DNA of 64,000 nucleotides from assembly GCA_015680685.1 (NCBI GenBank), contig MNCI01024381.1, positions 67,070 through 131,069 on the forward strand. The letters are read 5' to 3'. Every line of letters begins with the position of its first letter. The first letter of the stretch is position 1. Below, piece after piece: positions 10,101-20,600 of the stretch. Both the position numbers and the translations under genes were made by a program. This DNA comes from Gnetum montanum. Lineage: Eukaryota; Streptophyta; Gnetopsida; Gnetales; Gnetaceae. The notes beneath the pieces are model-generated. The model saw only the letters and a list, made by a program, of their open reading frames with translations. It made no database searches and had not been told where the DNA came from.

Positions 10101-11894
10101 TGTCTACATTGTCCAAAATCATCGGTCTCTAACTGGAATGAAGCAGAAACCAGGAGATCCTTGGACAAGCATAGAAGATCCTACCTTCGCTTGAGGGCAA
10201 GCTGGAATTAACGAAGGAAGAGTACCTTGAGTGGTCCGCACGCAGATTAGACAAGGATTTCCCCAAACATACATCGATATGTTGTATGCTGGGTTATACA
10301 TAAACAACGTAACTAATGTAAAACGGAGCGTAAATGTACAAGAATGTAAACAATAAGGATACAATAACGAATGAAAAAAAAATATGATAGATCTTAGCAA
10401 AAGAAACGTGGAAATATTATTGCAAAATGGAAAGTTACAATTCACTGGTCTAACGCAGTTGTGAATCTGTCACAAGGTGGACAGAAGGCTCTAGTGGATG
10501 TAGGGGGATGATTGTTCGTTGGATTTGGCTGCAAGCACAGTGTGAAGGCTGTATGCTCAGCGTGCAGGGTGGAAGTCCAGCGTACAGGGTTTTTTCTTTG
10601 GATTCTAAGTGTCTCTGGTTCTTTTCTTTTCTTTTTTATCCAGTTTGCCCCAAAATTGCCAACCCTGATCTAGTGAAAAAAATCGAGTTTTTATGAGACC
10701 TTGGGCATTAGATTCAGATCTAGAAGGAGATGAGTGGCTGTGAGGTGAGAAAAATTCAGATTAGGAGATAGGTGGTGCATTGACCGAGTGCAGGATATGT
10801 TACAACTGTATAGCATGCTACATGCCAGCGTGTACAAACTAGGCATATGAACCCAGTGTATAGACTTGACCTTAGCGTACAGCCTCAGCATCAACCCCAG
10901 CATATAGGCTCAACGTACACCAAAAATGTACCCAGTGTACACACATGAAAATGCTTCATTTTAAGGTTAAAAATTGATTTTCGGGTGCCTATGATGATTC
11001 CCAGAAATTTCCCTACCTCCAGGAGTTAATTTCACGTGAAAATATTGTTGTTTGATGCCTGTTTTGGGCTATTTCTAGTGGTGTACGTTGGGCGTGTAGA
11101 GTACGTATGCTCAGTCTACAAGTCATGGAAGTGCATTATTTAGAGGTTGACACTTGATTTTCAGGTGCTTGAGAGCTACTAGGGACCTTGGTGAAGGTCC
11201 TGGGGGGTCTAGACACTCAATTCTGGCATGTTTTGACTTATTTTTGGGGCCCAGAAGTTGCTGTACGCTGGCTGCACGCTGGGCGTGTATGTTGGGCATG
11301 TACGTTGGGCGTACAGGAATGAAAGACCATCATTTGGAGCCAAAAATTTGATTTTCAAGTGCCTGAGAGCTACTGGGGCCCTTTGGAAAGGTCCTGGGAA
11401 GGTCTAGATGCTCAATTGTGGCATGTTTTGACTCATTTTTGGGGCCCAAAAGTTGTTGTATGCTAGCTGCAGGCTGGGCGTACAAGAATGAAAGACCATC
11501 ATTTGGAGCCCAAAATTTGATTTTTAAGTTTCTGAGAGCTGCTGGGGACCTTGGGGAAGGTCTTCAGGGGTCCAAACACTTAATTATAGCATGTTCTGAC
11601 TCATTTTTGGGGCCCAAAATTTTCTATACGCTGGGCTGTACGCTAGGCATCTATAGGCCAATGTACAGGATGCATACTTAGTGAAAACCAAGTATTTTGA
11701 GATTAAGATTTGCTAGGTTTAATACTAGATGTCATTTTAGTCTTCTTTGGGTCCCAAGGAACCATTTCTTATTGAGTTCGACTCTGCTTGAAGCTGTTTG
11801 TGAGGGCCTCAAGCTTCAGTCATGCTGGGGAGCATCATGACTTAGCTCGATTCTTGTTGGAGAAGTACTAAGCTTAGAATTTTATGGTGTTTCA
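10101..11894 (-). repeat. Element 1, 3' LTR (left copy)
   Basis: It aligns with 17348-18931; a short stretch near the left end differs at roughly one base in ten by eye. It ends TTATGGTGTTTCA. Its left boundary is uncertain by a few bases. It is about 200 bp longer than the right copy because the segment containing TTTTGACTCATTTTTGGGGCCC (about 11180-11640) occurs three times rather than twice. It is rich in CAGCGTACA/GTACGCTGGGCGT words. Confidence 0.85.
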
Positions 11895-11910
11895 TTGGCC
11901 CCTCTTTCTT
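11895..11910 (-). other. Polypurine tract of element 1
   Basis: The minus strand reads AAGAAAGAGGGGCCAA directly before the TGAAACACC start of the LTR. It is the best-preserved PPT in the window. Confidence 0.85.
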
Positions 11911-13077
11911 GACGCTTGGAGGAATTGACTCAAGAAGCATCGACAAAGAAGTACAAAACACCACAAGCAACTTAGTAGCATTGTCTTTCGACACGCGGCC
12001 AGATGTCATCGCACCGTGTTCAGTAGTACATGGGATTGGGGAAATGAAGTTTGTAGCTGGATAGGGAAATGGAAATTGTGGGGATTGAGAACTAATCAAG
12101 GGATTTTTCATGGTAAAGGGGATGCTCTGGTGTGTATAAGGGTCATGTTGATCCTTGTCAATAGCCATTGTTTAGCAGACTCGGAATCAAGACATGAGAT
12201 GTGCATCCTTTGGTAGAACAAGACTCTTGTTTAGTGTTTAAGAGGACTTGTTGGCTGTGTGATGGTGGGTTGCATTCTCTAGAGGAACAGGCCCCTTGTT
12301 TGGTATTAAAGAAAACCTATTGGTAGAGAGCCAAAGCTATGCAATGAGATGTTACTTGAGCATTTGATACATGAGTATTTGTTTCCAAGACAACTGCCTT
12401 CCCACCTGAGGCTTATGGAAAGTGTCAAGGGTCTTGTGGTTCATTTTGCTCTTTGTTCTTTGCTCTTTTCTTTTTCTTTGGTTTTTTTTTGTGTTTTGTC
12501 TCTTTTTTTTTGTCTCTCTTTTTTTGTTTCTTTTTTTTGTCTCTTTGTTTTTTGGAAAGAGCTTTCTTTCAATTTTGCACTCATGCTCATGTGCCATATT
12601 GGGTGTTGTAGTTGCTTGAGAGTATCGTAGCGTGTAACAATGTGCTCAAAGTTTAGGGGTGTACTGAGTGTATCTAGGAATTGTAACTAGGTAGGAAAGG
12701 GAATAAGAGTGTTGGGGAAATGAAGAATGTATTGGGAACTGGGAATGTACTTTTGAACAAATTGATTAACCTGGTTGCGTGCATCAGAAACAATGTGACA
12801 CCTTGTCACCGTGATGAAGTGTATCTATGTACGAGCATCACTGGGTGTCATTCTGCAAACACAACTCCAAGAAGAAAAGAAAACCACAAGTGAATAAGTT
12901 AGCGAACACTTCAGGCATGAATGTGACTGATGCAAATGGAGGCCCCATGTGAAACTTAAGGTAAACAGAATGAGCAGCAATAGTGTTGTTAGAGTCGGTG
13001 TGATGAATGATGCAGCATGCATTGATGAAGAAATGTCATGAATTACAGTAGCAGATGAATGTGCTAGAAATGATCTG
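11911..13077. other. Element 1, 3' non-coding tail with long pyrimidine tract
   Basis: The stretch is homologous to 44280-45270 of element 2 (shared words such as GAGACTCTTG, GTTTAAGAG and the GGATTTTTCATGG region). At 12451-12560 it holds a run of T with interspersed C and G; on the element strand this is a long purine-rich tract about 560 bp from the LTR. Translations of this tract (Lys/Arg-rich or Phe/Leu-rich) are not credible proteins. Confidence 0.6.
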
Positions 13078-13535
13078 GCCAGTTTATAGTCTTATCGGAC
13101 TATCGTGGGTTAGTTTTACATCATAACTCATTGGAAGTTGCCAGTTTATTGTCGTAGCGGATGGTACGATGCTAGTTTATAGTTGTGGTGGACTATGAAG
13201 AGGAAAGATAGTTTATAGTCCTAGCAGACTCTGGTGAATGAGTGTGATAGTTTAGTGTCATGTTGAATAGATCTCTATGGTGTCGGTTTACCATCATGAT
13301 GCCAGGACATTTTGTGATATCAGTTTTAAGTCATGATGCCAGGACTGCTCTGTGTGGATGCATGCGTGTGCGTCTGTATGATCCTGTAAACAAAAGCTAC
13401 TAGAGAAAATAATATTAAATAAAAACTATAGAAAACATGAACTAAAATGCACCAATAAATACAAGATAATGTGAAACTGTGGTAGTTAAAGGTTTTTTCA
13501 GGCCATGATTTAGTTTAAGGCCTTTTCGGGCCATG
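13078..13535. repeat. Hairpin-repeat blocks of element 1, fused by deletion
   Basis: The units 13078-13345 (AGTTTATAGTC-TTATCG-GACTATC; GTTTTAAGTC-ATGATGCCAG-GACTGC) match the block found after integrase in element 2. The units at 13484-13535 (TTTAAGGCC-TTTTCG-GGCCATGA) match the block found after PR in elements 2 and 3. Only about 140 bp of AT-rich sequence separates them, marking where the antisense gene, RT and integrase are missing. Confidence 0.75.
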
Positions 13536-14465
13536 AGAGAACATGTAAGCTAATACAATACAAACTAAGATGACGTATGCACAACGAACAAACATGAAGA
13601 GTGGGCGGAGATCAGATGTATCTTTGGACACAGGGGAGTCGTGATTATGCGGTTGTTTCTTAGTCAGACATGGTCTAGGAGGTGTGCTATTTTGCTCTGG
13701 GAGGCTTTCAATTTTTACCCCTTGTTCGAGCGTTTTAGCTCTAGGTGTTGTGTTTGTTGTTGTGGGTGTTGCTTCAAGAGGCTCCTCTTTCAAGACCTGT
13801 CACATATCTATGTTGTGGTCAGCTTGAAAGGGAGTGTTGTCACCATGTATAAAGACTTTTCCACCTTCCTATGGAAGGCAGATTTCTTGATGTATCGGTG
13901 AGGAAATGGCTCGTTGTTGTGCTAGCCAAGGTCTACCAAGAATCATGTTGAAATTGGGCATCTCTTCTATGACAATGAATTCTATGCTGGTGGGGAATTT
14001 TTCTCCTACCACAAAGGCTAAGTTGATTGTGCCCTTAACTATGACACATGATCCATTGAAAGATTTTAAACAGGTGGTTTCTTTTGGCATGATCTCATCT
14101 GCCATGCCTAGTTTATCGATGAGGGAGTATAGAACTATGTTTGTTGCTACACCATCATCAATGTGCACTCTGCAAATGGTACATTTCCCAACATGTACAC
14201 TAATCGATAATGGAGCTATTGTGAATTCCCATCGTTCAGGGTTACATTTAACTGCATCATCACGAAAGGTTAAGGTGTTTGAACCTAATCCTTGTGGTGT
14301 GTGTTCTGAAATTGTTGCATGGATGGATTCCATGTTAGTAGGGATGTTCTTTGTAATAGGAATGGATGCTAACATTTGTGCTAAGGCTTCGTAATGAGCC
14401 AATGATGTCATGACCAAATCGTACAAACTCATGGTTGTGTTCTTTTGTTTGAGCATTTGTTTCAC
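13536..14465 (-). pseudogene. Element 1 protease region
   Basis: The minus-strand ORF 14465-13869 (198 codons) begins with a helix-like segment KQKNTTMSLYDLVMTS and leads into an aspartic protease fold. RVHIDDGVATNIV (about 14130-14170) is the active-site loop (DDG in place of DTG/DSG, as in many plant gypsy proteases). EFIVIEEMPNFNMILGRPWL (about 13905-13965) is the ILGRPWL end motif. After a stop, a Pro/Thr-rich C-terminal extension continues to about 13536. Protease cleaves the gag-pol precursor. The plus-strand ORF 13906-14394 is its shadow. Confidence 0.8.
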
Positions 14466-16973
14466 CTAGGCTAGTGTAGCTACAAAGTTTGTGTTGTTTG
14501 CCGTTGTGTTGGTTGCCTTTGTATGGGTTGAGGGCTTGGGCCTGGTTTGTTTGGGATTAGGGGCAGGGCCCCTAGTGTTCAGTTTTTGTATACTAGATGT
14601 GTCCTTTGTTTCAGCTATGGGTGTTGTTCGTTGTTCATTTGTCCTCTTCTGCTGCCATTTGGTAGGCTTATCCGTGTTGTTGGCAAGGTTAACTCTTGAG
14701 GGAGGAGAGGTTGAGACATTTCCTATGGTTGGGCTCAGGGTAAGTGAGGGGCCATCATGTGGTGGCACTTTTATGAAAAATGGGATTTTAGGAGGTGTTG
14801 TTGTTTGACTAGCCTATTGTGGAACCTTGATAACAAAAGGTTTCTTTGTTGTTTTCGTTGGTGCAACATGCCAGTTTAACGTCTTAGCGGACAACTGTGG
14901 TGGTACTTTGACCGCAAAGGGTGTCTTCGATGCTTGGGATTGCATTGCATCTAGCCAGTCTAACATCTTAGCGGACATATGAGGTGGTGGTACCTTGACC
15001 ATGAAAGGTGTTGTCGGTGCTCTAGGTGGCACCTTGGTGATGATGGGAGGTCTCTTGCTCATAGAGGCAGAGGGGATCGTTGCCTTGCTAGGAGGCACAC
15101 GGATCACAAAAGGTTGCCACACAGGTTTAGGCTTACTATATATTCCAATGGAGTTTATGACATAGGGGACATCATCTATGCTCGGTTGATTCAGGGTGTT
15201 GATGTTTAGTTGGCCCCGTTCTATCATTGCTTGTAGATCATCCTGTAACGCATGACAGTTGTCGATATTGTGACCGGACATCTGGTGGCAGTGACAGAAT
15301 TGATCTAATTTGAAGTGTTGTGGGACTGGGGGCTCATTTGGTGCTGCTAAGGTGGGGTTCCTCAGTAGCTCACAGTACCTATCATGTCTTCGATGGGCAT
15401 TTTCCACTACTTGTTTGTATTGGATTTGCCCAGTTCTAAGGAGTTACTCTAGTAGTTTAGAGGGTCATGTGGGTAGCGGGGTATACTTAGAGTGATCCTT
15501 GCGCTGAAAGTTGGGCCTTGGGATGGCCCTTGTTGTTGTAGGTGGGTTGGTGCTGGTGTTTGTTGTTTTTGTGCTTGCGGCTACATTTTCCATTGTTGTC
15601 TATTGTTTGGCAACATGTTGGTTCTTGTATGCCACATAGGTGGGGTCATTGCTGGTTTGTACAGCTTGTTCAATGTTCTTGATCTGTGTGAATGCTTGGC
15701 TCAATGCTTGAGCACTTAGGTAGTACAGTTTTGACTTAATGAAGTTATTCACAGCTCCCTTCAGAATCGTAAGCAAATAATTTTCAAGGATGGACTCATG
15801 AAGTTCGTTAAGGGCTGCACTCCATCGTTGGATGAACTTTTGCACAAGCTCAAGTGGTGCTTGTTTCACCTGTATCAGAGTGTCTAGGGTTGCTTCAGGC
15901 TTCAGGTTGTACTTAAACCTAGTAACGAATTGATGTAACAGATTCTCAAGAGAGGATATGGAGTTATGAGGTAAGGCTCAGTACCATTCTAAGGCTATGC
16001 TCGTTAAGGACATAGCAAACACGCACAAGATTGTGTGGGGCCAAGCTTGAAGCAATAGAGTTTCTGATCGAAACGTGACTAAGTGAGCATTTGGATCTCC
16101 CTTCCCGTTGTATTTGGTTAGCTGTGAAAGTGTAATTCCCTTGGGCAAAGCTAATGGTGGCACTAAAGAGCTAATTGGATCATCGTGGTAAAATTCTAGT
16201 ACTTTAACTTGTTCAGTGTTTGCCGTTTTGAGGTGCTTTACCTCTTCAGCTAATGCTTGCATCATTTGTTTGGATTCTGTCCACTCTTGAGTGGTAGGTA
16301 GATTAGTTGGTTGGGGAGGTTGTTGGGTTGTCATTTGTTGCTATGGAGCAATGTTCAAAGTTCTAGTTGTGGGGTGTGGCACGTTGAAGTGAGTGGGTTG
16401 TTGAACAAGGGGTATGGTTCCTTGCCTAGCCACAAACTGTGAAGTGACACCCTAGATGTGTGGGGCTGATGTAGTGAAAGTGGCCCCATGTGTTTGCACG
16501 TGTGGTATGTATTGGGCGGAGATGGGTGTGGGTAATCTCTATTGGGATACCGATGCTTGTGTGCTCATTGATACTTGGTGAGTGGCCGTCTGTCCCATGC
16601 GAGGATGGAGTGATGGGTTCATGTAGGAATGGGAACTGAGGATGTGGTATGAATCCTTAGGTTCAGATTGTACCTCAAAGTCATCTACATTATGTTGGTT
16701 TTGGGGCTGTTTAGTGGGTCACCGTGTATTTTGGCCCCTTGCTAGAAGGAGTTGAGAGATGAATTGATGGTGAGGCTTAGAAAGCGGGATGATGTCATAT
16801 ACAAAGGGGGCAAATTCATGACCTCCCATGTATATGTGCTCGAAGTTTCATTTTGCCTCCTGTTCTGTGTGGACAATAGGAAGGTTGGCCTGAATCTTCA
16901 CACAAATGTAGTTATACTGTTCTTGTGTCGGGACTATGAAGGCACATGCACTGAAGTTTTGAGATGATTCCAT
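14466..16973 (-). pseudogene. Element 1 gag (decayed, partly open)
   Basis: It starts at an ATG near 16973 (or the upstream ATG near 17003). Domains in order: an N-terminal region with QEQYNYICVKIQANL; a Pro/Gln/Thr-rich linker; the capsid-like core with LPKGITLSQLTKYNGKGDPN (16334-15978) and WSAALNELHESI...FIKSKLYYLSAQALSQAF (15869-15690); a zinc finger CHCHQMSGHNIDNC with C-X2-H-X4-H-X4-C spacing (15407-15230); and a C-terminal tract with repeated P-F-x-V/I-K-V-P-P (15100-14810). Open pieces of 118, 89, 197 and 100 codons remain between stops. Gag forms the particle and binds RNA. The open plus-strand frames here are shadows. Confidence 0.85.
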
Positions 16974-17325
16974 GGTGATGCATGCTTGGGCAAGGTGATC
17001 CATGTTGATGGCAGTCAGTACTTAGACCGGCTTGATGTTCGGTGCAAATTGCGGTGAATTCAGCTTTAAAACAGATGTGTTTTGTGTGTTTTTGTTGAAA
17101 AAACACTGTAGTGGTACTGTAGCAGCGTAAACACTGTAGCATCATGAACACTATAGGAGTGTAAACCCTGTAGCAGCATGAACACTATAGTAGCGTAAAC
17201 CCTGTAGCAGCATAAACACTATAACAATGTAAACATTGTAGCAGCGTAAACCCTGTAGCAGCATGAACACTATGTTTGAACAAGTAACATGATCAGCATT
17301 CTGATTAAACAAAAAACAAGTCAGG
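16974..17325. repeat. Element 1 leader with short tandem repeats
   Basis: Between the PBS and gag start, 17101-17275 consists of about ten tandem units of 16-18 bp related to CTGTAGCAGCGTAAACC and CTATAGCAGCATGAACA. This lies where an RNA packaging signal would be expected in an LTR element (inference). Confidence 0.8.
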
Positions 17326-17342
17326 CCCTCCTTCTAGCGCCA
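17326..17342 (-). other. Primer-binding site of element 1 (tRNA-Asn)
   Basis: The plus strand reads CCCTCCTTCTAGCGCCA, the 3' end of plant tRNA-Asn including CCA. On the element strand this is the complementary PBS, TGGCGCTAGAAGGAGGG, 5 nt from the 5' LTR. It is the least mutated copy in the window. Confidence 0.85.
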
Positions 17343-17347
17343 TTTTC

Positions 17348-18931
17348 TGTACTGTTCGAAATCGTCGGTCTTCGGCTAGAATGAAGCAGAAACCAGGAGA
17401 TCCCTGGACAAGCATAGAAGACCCTACCTTCGCTTGAGGGTAAGCTAGAATTAACGAAGGCAGAGTACCTTGAGTGGTCCACACGTAGATCAGACAAGGA
17501 TTTCCCCGAACGTACACCAATATGCTATACACTGGGTTATACGTAAACAGCATAACTAATGTAAAACGGAGTGTAAACGTACAGGAATGTAAACAATAAG
17601 CATACAATAATAAACGAAAAAAAATTGTGACAGATCTTAGCAAAAGAAATGTGGCAATATTATTGTAAAACGAAAAGTTACGATGCACCGATCTAACGCA
17701 GTTGTGAATCTGTCAGAAGGCAGATGGAAGGCTTTGGTGGATGCAAGGGGATGATTGTTCGCTGGATTCGGCTGCAAGCACAACGTGAAGGCTGTATGCT
17801 CAGCGTGCAGAGTGGAAGTCTAGTGTACAGGGTTTTTGCTCTAGTTTCTGAGTGTCTCTGGTTCTTTTTTTTCTGGTTTTCCCCAAAATTTCCAACCCTG
17901 ATCTAGTGAAAAAAATTGAATTTTTATGAGATCTTGGGCATTAGGTTCGGATCTGGAAAAAGATGAGTGGCTGTGAGGTGAGAAAAATTCAGATCGGGAG
18001 ACAAGTGGTGCATTGATCGAGTGTAGGATATGTTACAACTATACAACATGCTACATTCCAGCATGTACATGCTGGGCATATGAACCCAGCGTATAGACAT
18101 GACCTCAACATACAGCCTCAACATCAACCCCAGCGTATAGGCTCAACGTACACCAAAAATGTACCCAGTGTACACACATGAAAATCCTTTATTTCAAGGT
18201 CAAAACTTGATTTTCGAGTGCCTGTGATGATGCCCAATAGTTGCCCTACCTTTGAGAGTTAATTTCAGGTGAAAATCTTGCTGTTTGGTGCCTGTTTTGG
18301 GCTATTTCTGGTGGTGTACGCTGGGCGTGCAGAGTACGTATGCTCAGTGTACAAGTCATGGAAGTGCATAATTTTGAGGTTGAAACTTGATTTTTGGGTG
18401 CCTGAGAGCTACTGGAGACCCTGCTGAAGGTTTTGGGGGGTCCATATGCTCAATTCTGGCATGTTTTGACTCATTTTTGGGGCCCAAAAATTGTTGTACA
18501 TTGGCTGCATGTTGGGCGTATAGGAATGAAAGACCATCATTTGGAGCCCAAAATTTGATTTTCAACTACCTGAGAGTTGCTGGGACCTTGGGGAAGGTCC
18601 TGGGAGGTCTAGACGCTCAATTATGGCATGTTTTAACTCATTTTTGGGGCCCAAAATTTTCTGTACACTAGGCTGTATGCTGGGCATGTATAGGCCAGTG
18701 TACAAGATGCATACTTAGTGAAAACCAAGTATTTTGAGCTCAAGATTTGCCATGTTTGATGCCAGATGTCATTGTAGTCTTCTGTGGGTCCTAGAGAACC
18801 ATTTCTTATTGAGTTTGACTCTACTTGAAGTTGTCTCTGAGGCCCTCAAGCTTCAGTCATGCTGGGGAGCATCATGACTTAGCTCGATTCTTGTTAGAGA
18901 AGTACTAAGCTCAGAATTTTGTGGTGTTTCA
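17348..18931 (-). repeat. Element 1, 5' LTR (right copy)
   Basis: TGTACTG...TGGTGTTTCA is bounded by the PBS on the left. It is 1584 bp long and pairs with 10101-11894. It contains CAGCGTATAG, GTACGCTGGGCGT and GTGTACAGG words throughout its middle third. Confidence 0.85.
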
Positions 18932-19175
18932 GTGTGTATTGTGTAACAATTATTGTAAGGCATAGCTAGTGTTTTTACATATTATGACACCTAATGCTAT
19001 GCTACACTATAAGTGCCATTTTGTAATATTACCTATAATTCTTAACTCTATTTTTTTTAAAGAAAAATTTGTGATCTGGAGAACATGCTATGCTATGTGC
19101 AAAGCAAGGTTACGCTATGCTACGTGTAAACTTCACCCAAACACAGTGCTAACATTTGATGATTTGCTATGAAAG
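18932..19175 (+). other. Antisense gene intron 1, right part
   Basis: This non-coding DNA follows element 1. It contains GCTATGCTACACTA, TGCTATGCTATGTGC and TACGCTATGCTACG words, the vocabulary of element 3's LTRs and unlike element 1's. This supports its origin in element 3. Confidence 0.55.
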
Positions 19176-20030
19176 GTCATGCTGAAGCCCATTCTGATTG
19201 TCCTTGAGATTGTAGGAGTCCTGTGCTACCTTAGTGAACCAATGGCCAACGATCCTCCTCCCCATGCATGTGTGGGGTGGCAGGCAGTCTGGTTCCAAAA
19301 GGGCATACAAGACTTGTTACAGTTTCTCCTCCACTATTTTAGTGTGATCATTTGGTCACACTTATCAACGAAGATAATAGCCACAATCAAAAAAACATTG
19401 TTACCCGAGGCAAATTGGGGCATTCTGAAATTTTTGATTAATGAGTCAATCAGGGGTGAGCGAGTAGAAGGCTCCAACCAGCACCCAAAAGGCTTGAGAT
19501 GCTTAGGTTGGATTTCGAACATGCCCAAGTATAAATACTATCACTTATACAATACATTATTCTTTGCCCCTCACATGGGCACCTATTTTCAGAACCCACC
19601 AGGGACCATCTACTATGCCGACGGGTGAGTTTTGTGAAGATATCTCATCATGTTATGTAATCCATGTTATGCTAAAAAAAGTGTTAACAGTATGTATTTT
19701 TCTTGTATTTCCAAGTTTTATGTTGACAAGAGTGGTCTTAATGGTGATACAGATGCCTTGGCGTTGGCATAGATGGCCTTGCAAGAGTTTTCCTCTACTA
19801 GGAATGTGCATGCCAGTATAATAGGCCAATTTGGGGGTGAGTTTAAAACCTACCTGACCCAGTATTCCCAATTTTATGGAAAGTGTATGGAATCCAATTG
19901 GTTGGATAGGAAGTGGGCATCCCCTAGGCTACTCACCATTGAAGATGTGCTAGTGGATCTCCTACCATTTCCCATGCCATTTGAACCTGGTACGCTAAAC
20001 TGTGAATTTGTTGTTAGATATTTGAGTGAT
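19176..20030 (+). pseudogene. Antisense gene: FCP1/NIF-like HAD phosphatase domain
   Basis: The open block 19179-19628 and its continuation 19716-20030 across a small intron (19625-19715) match the FCP1-homology/NIF fold in order. KPILIVLEIVGVLC is the motif I strand (family: hydrophobics-D-x-D/N-G-T/V-L). WFQKGIQDLLQFLLHYFSV and IIWSHLSTKII follow (family: RPG...FL......V.WS...). NTLFFAPHMGTYFQNPPGTI comes next (family: .DDSP.....NP.). After the intron, DKSGLNGDTDALALA and MALQEFS match the LxG..L...L..L end of the fold. Family members remove phosphate from Ser in RNA polymerase II CTD and related substrates. Both catalytic Asp of motif I (E and V here) and the DDSP motif (FAPH) are absent, so activity is not expected. 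One in-frame TAG (19770) and a likely one-base frame problem at the intron are visible. Confidence 0.7.
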
Positions 20031-20089
20031 GATCATTTTTTTCTTTTTTTCTTTTTTTTGCTAACTTTTTTTTTGCAAACTATTACAGT

Positions 20090-20600
20090 AGGGAGGAAAT
20101 CCTAAGAGGTCACTATGATCACCTTCGGGTGTAACAAAACTAACCTCTTTTTCAAGTACTGGGAGGTGGAGGAGACCCAGCCATGCTTTTCCACAAGCTT
20201 CAGGAGGCTGGGCTCATGGAATTATTTTTTTCCATCAACCAAAGTGTTCCACCTACCAAAATAATTTTCCTAGTCATCTCCTTCTTCAAGAAGGTTGACT
20301 GCTTTGATACACATGTTCACGGTGTACGAGTGGTATTTGAAATTAACGACCAACTATTTGGGGATCTTTTTGGTGTCTCTTTTGATGGTCTCCCCATAGA
20401 AGAAAAATCTAAGAAAGATGTAAACCATCAAGGGGATATTGAGAAGTGGCTAGGGGTAGCAAAGGACTAAAAGGGGATCTATATTGAGAAGGTTAGGCTA
20501 GGGATGGCCAAAATGATTTACCCTATCTTCTGCACCCGTGCCTTTCCCAAGCTACTCTCCCAAGGAAACATCTTTGGAGTTGAATAGGCTTGGATAATGA
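20090..20600 (+). pseudogene. Antisense gene: second globular module
   Basis: The open block 20183-20470 includes VDCFDTHVHGVRVVFEINDQ followed by LFGDLFGVSFDGLP, then after a TAA continues with IEKVRLGMAKMIYPIFCTRA. The V-x-G-V-x-V-x-F ... L-x-G-V/L-P pattern resembles the putative plant transposon protein domain found in plant retroelement extra ORFs. This is a weak resemblance from memory of the pattern; the function is unknown. It follows the phosphatase-like domain in the same gene, after an ATTACAG acceptor at 20088. Confidence 0.4.

Larger units (their letters stand above)
10101..18931 (-). mobile_element. Element 1: gag-PR-only LTR retrotransposon, nested in intron 1 of the antisense gene
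   Basis: LTRs lie at 10101-11894 and 17348-18931, the PPT at 11895, and the tRNA-Asn PBS at 17326-17342, so the element reads on the minus strand. Length is about 8.8 kb. It encodes gag and PR but has no RT, RNase H, integrase or antisense gene; the hairpin-repeat block that normally follows integrase is almost joined to the one that follows PR. This suggests an internal deletion or a non-autonomous lineage moved in trans by relatives. No clean target-site duplication was seen (right flank GTGTG, left flank TGTGG). Confidence 0.85.

Noticed and set aside
12349-12630. Membrane-protein-like Phe/Leu-rich ORF (plus) and Lys/Arg-rich ORF (minus)
   Set aside because: Both are translations of one pyrimidine-rich tract; not conserved in the matching region of element 2. 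Not evidence for an env-like gene.
13906-14808. Plus-strand ORFs of 162 and 105 codons
   Set aside because: Antisense to element 1 protease and gag C-terminus; no motifs of their own.
17326-17342. tRNA-Asn gene 3' ends (also at 26886, 30338, 39689, 61057)
   Set aside because: Only the last 17-18 bases are present and each sits beside an LTR; they are primer-binding sites.
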